Source: Hydromonas duriensis
GTDB lineage: Bacteria; Pseudomonadota; Gammaproteobacteria; Burkholderiales; Burkholderiaceae
Assembly (NCBI RefSeq): GCF_004363775.1
Contig: NZ_SNZE01000004.1
Coordinates: forward strand, 62,001 to 126,000
Length of the DNA stretch: 64,000 nt
Direction of reading: 5' to 3'
Shown here one piece after another: positions 27,441 to 35,667 of the stretch (positions are counted from its first letter, which is position 1; every line of letters begins with the position of its first letter). The notes beneath the pieces are model-generated. The model worked only from the letters and a program-made list of their open reading frames with translations. It did not search any database and had not been told where the DNA came from. The position numbers and the translations under genes were made by a program.

Positions 27441-28487
27441 ATGCAAAAAATTAAAGTGGGTATTGTTGGTGGTACTGGATACACAGGGGTTGAGCTATTG
27501 CGCTTACTTGCACATCACCCTTATGCGCAACTGCACGCCATCACCTCGCGTACCGAAGCGGGCGTTCCTGTGGCGCAAATGTTCCCGAGCCTGCGTGGTG
27601 TGGTTGATTTGGCATTTTCTGATCCAGCAAGCGGTATTTTGAACGAATGTGATGTGGTGTTTTTTGCGACGCCGCACGGTGTGGCCATGGCGCAAGCGCC
27701 CGCTTTGCTTGATAAAGGCGTGCGGGTGATTGATTTGGGCGCGGATTTTCGTTTGCAAGATACGGCGGTGTTTGAGCAGTGCTATAAATTGCCACACGCT
27801 TGCGCCGATGTGTTGAAAAACGCCGTGTATGGACTGCCTGAATTGAACCGCGAGGCGGTGCGCCAAGCGAAGTTAATTGGCAATCCAGGTTGTTACCCGA
27901 CCACCATGCAACTGGGGTTTTATCCCTTGTTGAAAAATAATTTGGTTGATGCAGGTCAACTCATTGCAGATTGTAAATCGGGCGTTTCGGGCGCAGGGCG
28001 TAAAGCTGAAGTGGCGACCTTGTTCAGTGAGGCATCTGATTCAATGAAGGCTTATGGTGTCAGCGGCCACCGCCACACGCCAGAAACGCTGGAACAATTG
28101 CGCAAGATGACTGCGCAAGATGTCGGTTTGATTTTTACCCCACACTTGATTCCGATGATTCGCGGCATGCACTCGACTTTGTACGCCAAACTGTTGCCCG
28201 AAGCGCAACACTTGAGCAATGAAGATTTACAAAGCATATTTGAAACAACGTATGTCAGCGAGCCATTCGTTGACGTGATGCCGTTTGGCAGCCACCCCGA
28301 AACCCGTTCTACGCGTGCATCCAATATGTTGCGCATCGCCTTGCACCGTCACGGCGACACCGTGATTGTATTGGTCGTGCAAGATAATTTGGTTAAAGGC
28401 GCGGCAGGGCAAGCGGTACAAAATATGAATGTCATGTTTGGTTTTGATGAAACGGCGGGTATCAATATGCTGCCTGTGATGCCTTGA
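27441..28487 (+). CDS. argC: N-acetyl-gamma-glutamyl-phosphate reductase
   Basis: A 348-residue type I ArgC, the third enzyme of arginine synthesis, which reduces N-acetylglutamyl phosphate with NADPH. The nucleotide-binding loop [18 protein letters not shown] is at the N-terminus, the catalytic Cys in [11 protein letters not shown] is near residue 151, and [10 protein letters not shown] and VSGHRHTPE are conserved. GGGA is 6 bases before ATG 27441; ATG 27438 and GTG 27429 are alternatives. It has its own promoter candidate after the rpsI terminator. Confidence 0.95.
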   Translation: MQKIKVGIVGGTGYTGVELLRLLAHHPYAQLHAITSRTEAGVPVAQMFPSLRGVVDLAFSDPASGILNECDVVFFATPHGVAMAQAPALLDKGVRVIDLGADFRLQDTAVFEQCYKLPHACADVLKNAVYGLPELNREAVRQAKLIGNPGCYPTTMQLGFYPLLKNNLVDAGQLIADCKSGVSGAGRKAEVATLFSEASDSMKAYGVSGHRHTPETLEQLRKMTAQDVGLIFTPHLIPMIRGMHSTLYAKLLPEAQHLSNEDLQSIFETTYVSEPFVDVMPFGSHPETRSTRASNMLRIALHRHGDTVIVLVVQDNLVKGAAGQAVQNMNVMFGFDETAGINMLPVMP

Positions 28488-28496
28488 TTTTTGGGC

Positions 28497-28502
28497 TATA
28501 AT
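28497..28502 (+). promoter_or_regulatory. -10 element of erpA
   Basis: A perfect TATAAT 49 bp ahead of erpA, overlapping the end of the argC region. No good -35 at the right distance. Confidence 0.35.
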
Positions 28503-28551
28503 GCGGCATCTATGTTGAAAAGAACTCTTTTCAATTTTTTGGAGAAACATC

Positions 28552-28908
28552 ATGAATGCAGTGACAGAACAAGTTTCAAACGGCCCATTTGTTTTTACTG
28601 ATAGTGCGGCTGAAAAAGTCAAAGATTTGATTGCGGAAGAAGGTAATCCTGACTTGAAATTGCGCGTGTTTGTACAAGGTGGCGGTTGCTCAGGTTTTCA
28701 ATACGGTTTTACGTTTGATGAAATCATTAACGAAGACGATACGCCAATTGAAAAAAACGGCGTGACTTTGTTGGTGGATTCGATGAGCTATCAATATCTG
28801 GTCGGTGCTGAGATTGATTACAAAGAAGACCTTGAAGGTGCGCAATTTGTGATTAAAAATCCGAATGCTTCAACCACATGCGGTTGTGGTTCATCATTTT
28901 CAGTGTAA
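28552..28908 (+). CDS. erpA: iron-sulfur cluster insertion protein ErpA
   Basis: A 118-residue A-type carrier that hands Fe-S clusters to apo-enzymes. The three cluster-ligand cysteines are Cys46 in [11 protein letters not shown] and Cys110/Cys112 in TTCGCGSSF. Length and the N-terminal extension before [13 protein letters not shown] fit betaproteobacterial ErpA. GGAG is 8 bases upstream. Clients in this window could include BioB and the Fe-S oxidoreductase at 450 (inference). Confidence 0.95.
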   Translation: MNAVTEQVSNGPFVFTDSAAEKVKDLIAEEGNPDLKLRVFVQGGGCSGFQYGFTFDEIINEDDTPIEKNGVTLLVDSMSYQYLVGAEIDYKEDLEGAQFVIKNPNASTTCGCGSSFSV

Positions 28909-28923
28909 CAAAGTACGTGCTTA

Positions 28924-28951
28924 AAAAAACGCGGCTTCAAGCCGCGTTTTT
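28924..28951. terminator. bidirectional terminator between erpA and prenyltransferase
   Basis: AAAAAACGCGGCTT and AAGCCGCGTTTTT form a stem with an A-run on one side and a T-run on the other, lying between two converging genes. Confidence 0.88.
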
Positions 28952-29869
28952 CTATGAAACAAATAAACCAACAGCCAATAAAAACAATGTAATGAGGGTG
29001 AGTGCGACATTCATTCCTAAAAGTGGTATCAACGAGGTTAAGTGATTTGTATTGCGTCTAAGTTGCCGATAAATATAGCCCGCCAGCGGTGCACTCAATA
29101 ATGTTAACGCGCAGCTCCAAGGCAGTTGCACGCAGAGAATGCCCAATATGACTGAACCATACGCCACACACAACAAACCGCCGTACACTTGCGCACTGGC
29201 GGCATAGCCAATGGTCATTGGATAATGCCGACGACCGATACTTCGATCGGCTGCGACGTCTGGAAATTGGTTGAGCAATAAAATACCGCTACTGAGGGCG
29301 GTGGCAGGCAGGGCAGCAAAGAGTGCATGGATGCTGTAGTGTCCCGTCAAAGCAAAATCAATACCCATCACCATGACGATGCCAAACCCTAAACCTGGAG
29401 CAAGCAGGCACATCAGTGGATAATAAGTCCACCATGTGGTGTAGGTCACGACCAGTAATAAACCCAATAGCCCAAGCGGTAAGATGCCCCAGCCACGTAG
29501 ACCAATCACATACCAACCCACAGTTATTGCAATGCTTAACATCAGTGTCGCAGTGATAAAAGCCCAGTTTGCCAGTACTGGGTTGTGCGGCAACGTGCCG
29601 CTGCCACCACTGAAAGGCGTACGTGTTGTTTTAAAATCCAATCCTGATTTGAAATCAAAAAACTCATTGAATGCGTTGATACTGATGTGTGCGCTCAACG
29701 CTCCTAACAGCAGCCAAAACACCAGAACGCCATCCAGAACACCTGTACGCGCATATGCAGAACCAACGCCAACTGCGACACAAACTGGAGTTAAAGCCAA
29801 AAAAGGCAAACGAATAAAGCCCAAAAATGCGGTCAGCGTCAATAAGTTAGAGGATTTGTTCGTTATCAT
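28952..29869 (-). CDS. UbiA-family prenyltransferase (MenA-like)
   Basis: A 305-residue protein with about eight or nine membrane helices. The two aspartate-rich motifs of UbiA prenyltransferases are visible as NAFNEFFDFKSGLD near residue 70 and DVAADRSIGRRHYP near residue 205. Such enzymes attach a polyprenyl chain to an aromatic acceptor. The overall wording is nearer to MenA/1,4-dihydroxy-2-naphthoate types than to UbiA, but no other menaquinone gene is in the window, so the acceptor is undecided. GAGGG precedes the ATG. It lies 15 bp after the aldo/keto reductase, in a probable operon with it. Confidence 0.75.
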   Translation of the reverse strand: MITNKSSNLLTLTAFLGFIRLPFLALTPVCVAVGVGSAYARTGVLDGVLVFWLLLGALSAHISINAFNEFFDFKSGLDFKTTRTPFSGGSGTLPHNPVLANWAFITATLMLSIAITVGWYVIGLRGWGILPLGLLGLLLVVTYTTWWTYYPLMCLLAPGLGFGIVMVMGIDFALTGHYSIHALFAALPATALSSGILLLNQFPDVAADRSIGRRHYPMTIGYAASAQVYGGLLCVAYGSVILGILCVQLPWSCALTLLSAPLAGYIYRQLRRNTNHLTSLIPLLGMNVALTLITLFLLAVGLFVS

Positions 29870-29884
29870 GTGTAAGCCCTCAAC

Positions 29885-30952
29885 TTATTGCGCAGGGTCT
29901 CGATGTTGCCAGCGAATGGCATCAATGGCTTGCAATAGCTCATCCGATAAACGGATATTCAGTGCGTCTACGCATTCATCCAGTTGGGCCATGGAGGTCA
30001 CGCCGATAATCGTGCTGGCGACTTGCCACTTTTGGTAACAAAACGCCAGCCCAAGTTGCGTGGGGGTGAGGCCGTTGTCGCGTGCCAGTTGATTGTATAA
30101 GCGAGCGGTATTGAGTGCTTCGGGACGACCCCAGCGTTGCGCACGCATGGTTGGGAATTTCGTCATTCGCCCTTCGGCGGGGGCACCGTCGCCTGTTAGG
30201 CCAGAAGCGTCATACTTGCCCGTTAATAGCCCAAAAGCCAGTGGTGAGTAAGCGAGCAGAGACACACCAAGGCGGTGCATGGTTTCGTCCAAGCCATTTT
30301 CGTAGCTGCGATTAATCAATGAGTATGGATTTTGCACCGTTGAAATCTGCGGTAAATTGTATTGTGCCGCCAGTCGCATGAATTCGTGCACGCCGTAGGG
30401 GGTTTCGTTTGATAGACCGACCGCTTTAATTTTACCCGCTTGCACCAATTGAGCGAGTGCTTCAAGTTGGGCATGAAGGCTGGTTTGCTGGGCATCTGCT
30501 TCGTTGGGTTGGTAATAGATGCCGCCAAAGGCAGGTGCGCTGCGATTGGGCCAGTGAATTTGGTACAAATCAATGACATCGGTTTGTAAGCGCTTCAAAC
30601 TGCCATGACAAGCGGCGATGATGTCTGCTGCAGTCAAATCGCCGTTACCATTGCGAATCCAAGGCATGCCGCGTGAAGGGCCAGCCACTTTTGTGGCGAC
30701 AATCCATTGTTCGCGCGCGCCTTTATTGGCTGCGAAATAATTGCCAATGATGGTTTCAGTGGCGTTAAATGTTGCGGCTTTGGGCGGCACGGCGTACATT
30801 TCAGCGGTGTCAAGAAAATTAATGCCACGCGCCGATGCGTGCTGCAATATGCGATGCGCATCACTTTCGTTGACTTGCTCGCCAAAAGTCATGGTGCCAA
30901 GGCAAATGGGTGTGACGTGAAGGTCGCTGTGGCCTAATTGAATGGTGTGCAT
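29885..30952 (-). CDS. Tas-like NADP-dependent aldo/keto reductase
   Basis: A 355-residue aldo/keto reductase closely following the Tas branch. Catalytic residues appear in DTAEMYAVPPKAATFN (Asp, Tyr), ATKVAGPSRGMPW (Lys) and IHWPNRS (His). NPYSLINRSYENGL and LLAYSPLAFGLLTGKYD continue the barrel. It reduces carbonyl compounds; the physiological substrate is unknown. GGGAG is 6 bases before the ATG. It lies between anmK (86 bp upstream) and the prenyltransferase. Confidence 0.87.
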   Translation of the reverse strand: MHTIQLGHSDLHVTPICLGTMTFGEQVNESDAHRILQHASARGINFLDTAEMYAVPPKAATFNATETIIGNYFAANKGAREQWIVATKVAGPSRGMPWIRNGNGDLTAADIIAACHGSLKRLQTDVIDLYQIHWPNRSAPAFGGIYYQPNEADAQQTSLHAQLEALAQLVQAGKIKAVGLSNETPYGVHEFMRLAAQYNLPQISTVQNPYSLINRSYENGLDETMHRLGVSLLAYSPLAFGLLTGKYDASGLTGDGAPAEGRMTKFPTMRAQRWGRPEALNTARLYNQLARDNGLTPTQLGLAFCYQKWQVASTIIGVTSMAQLDECVDALNIRLSDELLQAIDAIRWQHRDPAQ

Positions 30953-31038
30953 GTTGAACTCCCAATGTGGGTTTGAAGTATTGTGTATAAAGTGGTGCGT
31001 AAAATTTTCTATAAAGCGGAGAAACGAAAACGATTTTT

Positions 31039-32142
31039 TTATGCAAAAGTCACTTGCCCTAAAATCCGCTCACCGCGTGCGCCTGTCACGGCAGGTAAGT
31101 TGCCGCTCAAATGGTGCATCGTACGAAACGCCAGCCACGCAAATGCTGCGCCTTCAAGGTGCATCGGGTCGATGCCCAGCGTTCCGCTGTTGGTGACAGG
31201 GCAATGACTGAGCATTTGTAATTGCAGCATTAAGGCGCGATTGAGCGCGCCGCCGCCCGCGACGATGATGTCATGACAATGAGGGCTGTTGCTTTTAATC
31301 GCATCACTGATGCTGTGCGCGGTCAGCGCAAGGAGTGTCGCCTGTACATCCACGGCGGAGATGTTGGCATGGCCAGCGAGTTTACCGTTTAGCCAGTCCA
31401 TGTGAAAATAGTCGCGTCCTGTGCTTTTGGGTGCAGGCAAATGGAAGTACGAATCTGCAAGCATGTCCGCCAAAAGCCGCTCGTTCACCGTGCCTTGCGC
31501 CGCCCAACCGCCGTTGGCATCGTAAGGTAAGGCGTGGTGTGCCGCAATCCATAAATCCATTAAAACATTGCCTGGCCCTGTGTCAAAGCCGAAAGTGGTT
31601 TGCCCCATATTCAATACGCTGATGTTCGCAAATCCACCAATATTGACCACCACTCGATTTGTATTCGTCTCGCGCCATAAGGCATCATGAAACGCAGGCA
31701 CGAGCGGCGCACCATGTCCACCCGCCGCGATGTCGCGTGCTCTAAAATCAGACACCACGGTCAAGCCCGTTTGTTCGGCAATGCGCGCGGGTTGATTAAG
31801 TTGCACGGTATAGGCGTGTTCAGGGCGATGGCGAATCGTCTGCCCATGCACGCCAACTGCGGCCACCTGCTCAGGCTTGAGCGACAAATCGTTCATCAAA
31901 GAAACAATTGCACTGCTGTATACATCCGCCAGTTGATTGGACAGCAATTGCGCCGTATGAATTTCATTGTCTTGCGCACTCTGCAACGCCAAACATGCCG
32001 CGCGTAAATGGGCATCAAATGGCATTGAATGCGCACCGATGACTTCAAAATGAGAGCCGTTGACTGTAAGGGCGACGGCATCTGCACCGTCGAGGCTGGT
32101 GCCTGACATGACGCCGAGGTAGATGTTTGAGGGAGTGTTCAT
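31039..32142 (-). CDS. anmK: anhydro-N-acetylmuramic acid kinase
   Basis: A 367-residue AnmK. It cleaves the 1,6-anhydro bond of anhydroMurNAc and phosphorylates it to MurNAc-6-P during murein recycling. Motifs: LGVMSGTSLDGADAVAL at the N-terminus, GVHGQTIRHRP, VVNIGGFANISVL, FDTGPGNVLMD, and VAGGGALNRALM. There is no Shine-Dalgarno sequence; instead a TATAAT lies 6 bases ahead of the ATG, suggesting a leaderless transcript. In this window Mpl and NagA belong to the same salvage logic. Confidence 0.93.
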   Translation of the reverse strand: MNTPSNIYLGVMSGTSLDGADAVALTVNGSHFEVIGAHSMPFDAHLRAACLALQSAQDNEIHTAQLLSNQLADVYSSAIVSLMNDLSLKPEQVAAVGVHGQTIRHRPEHAYTVQLNQPARIAEQTGLTVVSDFRARDIAAGGHGAPLVPAFHDALWRETNTNRVVVNIGGFANISVLNMGQTTFGFDTGPGNVLMDLWIAAHHALPYDANGGWAAQGTVNERLLADMLADSYFHLPAPKSTGRDYFHMDWLNGKLAGHANISAVDVQATLLALTAHSISDAIKSNSPHCHDIIVAGGGALNRALMLQLQMLSHCPVTNSGTLGIDPMHLEGAAFAWLAFRTMHHLSGNLPAVTGARGERILGQVTFA

Positions 32143-32148
32143 GCTGAG

Positions 32149-32154
32149 ATTATA
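32149..32154 (-). promoter_or_regulatory. -10 element immediately before anmK
   Basis: TATAAT on the minus strand ends 6 bases before the anmK ATG, so transcription would begin at or next to the start codon. No -35 of quality was found. Confidence 0.4.
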
Positions 32155-32337
32155 AGGTTCTTTTGGTAAGAGCGATTGTGCGGAATAAATAGTGTGTTAT
32201 CGGTTTGCTTTTATGTCACATGTTATGTTGATAAGTCAAAGATACAGAAAAACACCTGTTGAGTGAAAGTCATTTTAGTGCCAATGTACAATATTTTTTC
32301 ATTTGCAGGACGCATTGATTATTGACGGGAGGAAAAA

Positions 32338-32628
32338 ATGATTTTGGAAGTCGCGCCATTGTATATTCGAGCGGGTCAAGCCGCTGCCTTTGAAGAGGCT
32401 TTTCGGCAAGCCCAAGCCATTATTTCAAGTATGACGGGCTATCTGTCTCACGAATTGCATCGTTGTGTCGAGCGTCGTGATGAATACATTCTTTTGGTAC
32501 GCTGGCAGACGTTGGAGCATCATGAAGTCGGATTTCGTCAATCGCCAGAGTATCAAGAATGGCGACGTCTTTTGCATCATTTTTATGAACCATTCCCAGT
32601 GGTGAGTCATTACGAGCGGTGCTCGTAA
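32338..32628 (+). CDS. antibiotic biosynthesis monooxygenase (ABM) domain protein
   Basis: A 96-residue single-domain ferredoxin-like protein: ILEVAPLYIRAGQAAAFEEA, SMTGYLSHELHRCVERRDEY, LLVRWQTLEHHEVGFRQSPE. Such proteins include small quinol/haem monooxygenases and many of unknown role; nothing here identifies the substrate. GGGAGGA is 5 bases before the ATG. It stands alone, convergent with the M61 peptidase. Confidence 0.8.
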   Translation: MILEVAPLYIRAGQAAAFEEAFRQAQAIISSMTGYLSHELHRCVERRDEYILLVRWQTLEHHEVGFRQSPEYQEWRRLLHHFYEPFPVVSHYERCS

Positions 32629-32642
32629 TGAACTCAATCCGT

Positions 32643-34427
32643 TCATATGATATTGAACACATCCTTTTGACCTTCCGCCAAACGCCATTCATACACCCCA
32701 TGCGGCGCAGGCGCGTTGACGAGTTTGGTTTTTTGTAAAACATCATCTCTAAAATAGTACACGCTCACTTCGACGCCAATGTTGATTTTAGCTAGGGTGT
32801 CATCAGGTGATTGATTCAAACGGAGTGTGTCGAATGCGATTAAAACATCATCGGGCGCAAGGCCAGCCTGTTGTGCTGCGCTACCGTTTAAAACCCGTTG
32901 AATCTGCCAGCCGCCATCGACTTTTTTTGTGCTTGCGCCGAGTTGAGCGATGCTGCTTTTCGGTTCAGAGATGAGCATGCCGTGTTGGGTGAGCAGTTCA
33001 GGTAAGGGCAGTGCGTTGGTGCTGTGCAGCGCGTTTTGGAAAAAAGCATGTACTTCGGTGTCGTTGGCAGTGCTGAAACGAGCGACCGATTGGATGATGT
33101 CGGCTTCGGTCACACCTTGGGCTGCGCCTTGCGGGTACAATTGATAAAAATCGCGCCCAAATCGCATCCACAAATCGCGCATGACATCATCAAGTGAGTG
33201 CTTGCTTTCGCTGTGGTTTCGGATAAATAAATCCATTGCGAGCGCGATAAGTGCGCCTTTGCTGTAGTAACTGACGACGGCGTTGGGGGTGTTGGCTGAG
33301 GTTTGGTAGTATTTTGTCCACGCATAATAGCCGCTGTCGTGCACGGTTTGTCGGTTTGCACCGTCGTGACGAACCACGCTGTTGTAGCCGTTTTCTAATT
33401 TTTTTAAATATTGCGCCGCATCCAAAATGCCAACGCGGTACATGATTAAATCGTCATAGTAGCTGGTGACCCCTTCAAAAAACCAGAGCAATGAGGTGTC
33501 GGTGATGCGCGTTAAATCGTATTGAACAAAATTGGCGGGCTTGATGCGTTTTACATTCCATGAGTGAAAATACTCGTGACTGCATAAGCCAAGAAAGTTA
33601 ATGTACGAGTCATTGCGAGGCTTCTCGGCGTGTGCCACAACAGGCAAATCACCTCGCTCACACAGCAAAGCCGTGCTGCTGCGATGCTCAAGGCCGCCGT
33701 AACCAGAGCTGCGCACATCCACCATGAATACATAACGTTTAAATGGCGCTTGCGTTGGGTTTTGCGGTTCGAATAAAGCCAATTGTGCGGCGCAGATGCT
33801 GTGTAAATCGGTGACGAGTCTATTTTTGTCTAAATACGGCAAGGTGCCTGCCAACGCAACTTCGTGCAACACGCCGTGGCTGGAAAATTCCAACCAAGTT
33901 AAATCGCCAAAGCGTACGGGGTGGTCGGTCAACTCATCATAGTTGTGAGCCTTGTGTTCACCAAAATCACGCGCCCAAGTGCCGTCAGCGCGTGGCAGCG
34001 TCGTGGCCACTTGCCAGTTTGGATAATCGACAGGCGCATTCAGGTGTAAATGATGCGGCTGCATCGCCAGTTCGTGTGCGGTGAGGCATAGTGATGTGGC
34101 ATTGAAAAATCCGCCATTGCCATCCAAAAATGCGGTGCGCACCGAAGTGTCATGGGCAAATACTTCATAACGGATGTTTAAATGACCCACAAAATCAGGC
34201 GTTGACCACGAGTGTTGACTGGTCGGGCGCAAGTCAATCGCACCCTTATCATCGTGCGCGCTGATACTGACGATGTGTTGAGCAAAGTCACGAATCATGT
34301 AGCTGCCCGCAATCCAGTTGGGTAAATACAGTGAAAGCGCAGTGCCCCTTGTGTTGCGAATCTGTAAGTCAATTTGAAAAAGATGGCGATGCGGGATGGG
34401 CGTGAGGGTGTAGTGCAGGCTAGGCAT
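32643..34427 (-). CDS. M61-family (glycyl) aminopeptidase with PDZ domain
   Basis: A 594-residue M61 metallopeptidase. The N-terminal beta-sandwich region begins HYTLTPIPHRHLFQIDLQI. The catalytic domain has HEYFHSWNVKRIKP near residue 285 with the third ligand in WFFEGVTSYYDDL, and a C-terminal PDZ segment with VLNGSAAQQAGLAPDDVLIA. Relatives cleave N-terminal glycine or alanine from peptides. No signal peptide is seen, so it is probably cytoplasmic. No Shine-Dalgarno sequence is visible before the ATG. It is divergent from the enoyl-CoA hydratase, with 62 bp between starts. Confidence 0.88.
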   Translation of the reverse strand: MPSLHYTLTPIPHRHLFQIDLQIRNTRGTALSLYLPNWIAGSYMIRDFAQHIVSISAHDDKGAIDLRPTSQHSWSTPDFVGHLNIRYEVFAHDTSVRTAFLDGNGGFFNATSLCLTAHELAMQPHHLHLNAPVDYPNWQVATTLPRADGTWARDFGEHKAHNYDELTDHPVRFGDLTWLEFSSHGVLHEVALAGTLPYLDKNRLVTDLHSICAAQLALFEPQNPTQAPFKRYVFMVDVRSSGYGGLEHRSSTALLCERGDLPVVAHAEKPRNDSYINFLGLCSHEYFHSWNVKRIKPANFVQYDLTRITDTSLLWFFEGVTSYYDDLIMYRVGILDAAQYLKKLENGYNSVVRHDGANRQTVHDSGYYAWTKYYQTSANTPNAVVSYYSKGALIALAMDLFIRNHSESKHSLDDVMRDLWMRFGRDFYQLYPQGAAQGVTEADIIQSVARFSTANDTEVHAFFQNALHSTNALPLPELLTQHGMLISEPKSSIAQLGASTKKVDGGWQIQRVLNGSAAQQAGLAPDDVLIAFDTLRLNQSPDDTLAKINIGVEVSVYYFRDDVLQKTKLVNAPAPHGVYEWRLAEGQKDVFNII

Positions 34428-34489
34428 AAATAAATTCAGTTAGAATGAACACTTTAGCACCTTGTTCATCATTTAAAAAAAGGAGTGTC

Positions 34490-35272
34490 ATGGAACATTT
34501 AGCCACGATTGTACTGGAAACGTTTGGTGCGGTGGCACGCATCACTTTAAATCGTCCGCAGCAACTCAACGCACTCAACGACGTACTGATGGATGAGTTG
34601 GGCGCGACCTTGAAGTCATTGGATGCTGATGACCGCATAGCGGCGATTGTCATTACAGGTTCAGAAAAAGCCTTCGCCGCAGGTGCAGACATTAAGGTCA
34701 TGGCGAGTTTGGACTTTGAAACCGCGTATACGCACAATTTCATTACGCGCAATTGGGACACAATCCGCACCATTCGCAAACCGATTATTGCCGCAGTCGC
34801 AGGGTTTGCTTTGGGCGGCGGCTGTGAACTGGCTTTGGCGTGCGATACCATTGTGGCTGCAGACAACGCGCAGTTTGGTCAACCCGAAATTAAACTGGGC
34901 ATCATCCCAGGTGCGGGTGGGACGCAGCGTCTGACACGAGCGATTGGTAAAGCCAAAGCGATGGACATGATTCTCACGGGACGCATGATGAATGCAGTCG
35001 AAGCCGAGCAAGCGGGTTTAGTCGCTCGCGTTGTACCGCTGGCGGAATTGAACGATACCGCCATGAATATGGCTCAAACCATTGCGGGCTATGGTCGGGT
35101 GTCGGTCATGATGGCGAAAGAAGCGGTCAATGTGGCGCAAGAGCAGTCGTTGTCTGATGGCTTGTTGTTTGAACGTCGAGGGTTTCACAGTTTATTTGCG
35201 ACCAAAGACCAAAAAGAAGGCATGGCGGCATTTATTGAAAAACGTGCCCCATCATTTGGACAAAACAATTAA
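34490..35272 (+). CDS. enoyl-CoA hydratase
   Basis: A 260-residue crotonase-fold hydratase for fatty-acid or amino-acid degradation. Oxyanion-hole segments [12 protein letters not shown] and [14 protein letters not shown] are present, with the active-site region [20 protein letters not shown] carrying the two catalytic glutamates expected of true hydratases. The start at ATG 34490 has AAAGGAG 5 bases upstream; the in-frame ATG at 34445 is rejected for lack of such a site. The pathway partner is unclear as no other beta-oxidation gene is near. Confidence 0.9.
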   Translation: MEHLATIVLETFGAVARITLNRPQQLNALNDVLMDELGATLKSLDADDRIAAIVITGSEKAFAAGADIKVMASLDFETAYTHNFITRNWDTIRTIRKPIIAAVAGFALGGGCELALACDTIVAADNAQFGQPEIKLGIIPGAGGTQRLTRAIGKAKAMDMILTGRMMNAVEAEQAGLVARVVPLAELNDTAMNMAQTIAGYGRVSVMMAKEAVNVAQEQSLSDGLLFERRGFHSLFATKDQKEGMAAFIEKRAPSFGQNN

Positions 35273-35667
35273 GTCAAATCAATTAAGTTAAATAAGTTAA
35301 ATCGATTTGCTCAAACATCAAAAGGCTCGTTGAGCCAAACGTGACTTTCGAGCCTTTTGTCGCAAAACAGCAAAAAGCAACTTAAACACTTGACCTTAAA
35401 GCGTTTAAGCGGTATTGTCGAGTTTTGCGATTTTTGACTTGAATACTATCCGTGTGCAGGTGCTTAAAAATCGATTCTTGTTTGTGAATGGGCGACACAA
35501 TTGCTGCATTCACATCCAATCAATCTCAAAAATCCTTGTTCAGTGAGGTGACGTGAAGGTTTGTTATTGGGGTGTTTTGAAACGTCTTCGGACAGACAAA
35601 GCAACAACGTAACAAAAACCGCGTACATCTTGGGGCAGGGCTGGAATTTGACCTTGAAAGGATCAAT
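35273..35667. other. ilvB upstream region
   Basis: This 395-bp gap holds short AAGTTAAAT-type near-repeats just after the hydratase gene, the terminator at 35319, and a long leader before ilvB. Within the leader, GTG at 35553 opens a 19-codon frame (stop at 35610) behind AGGTG; it has several Val and Leu codons but no run of them. No confident attenuator stem pair was found. No other gene is seen. Confidence 0.5.
35319..35360 (+). terminator. terminator after enoyl-CoA hydratase
   Basis: CAAAAGGCTCG and CGAGCCTTTTG form a perfect 11-bp stem with a 19-base loop, 46 bases after the gene. The trailing T-run is weak. Confidence 0.6.

Noticed and set aside
27504-28622. Long antisense frames opposite argC and erpA
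   Set aside because: They are out-of-frame shadows of strongly conserved genes and have no ribosome sites or family signatures.
35272-35305. AAGTTAAAT-type tandem repeats after the enoyl-CoA hydratase gene
   Set aside because: Units are imperfect and short; looks like A+T-rich drift rather than a functional repeat.
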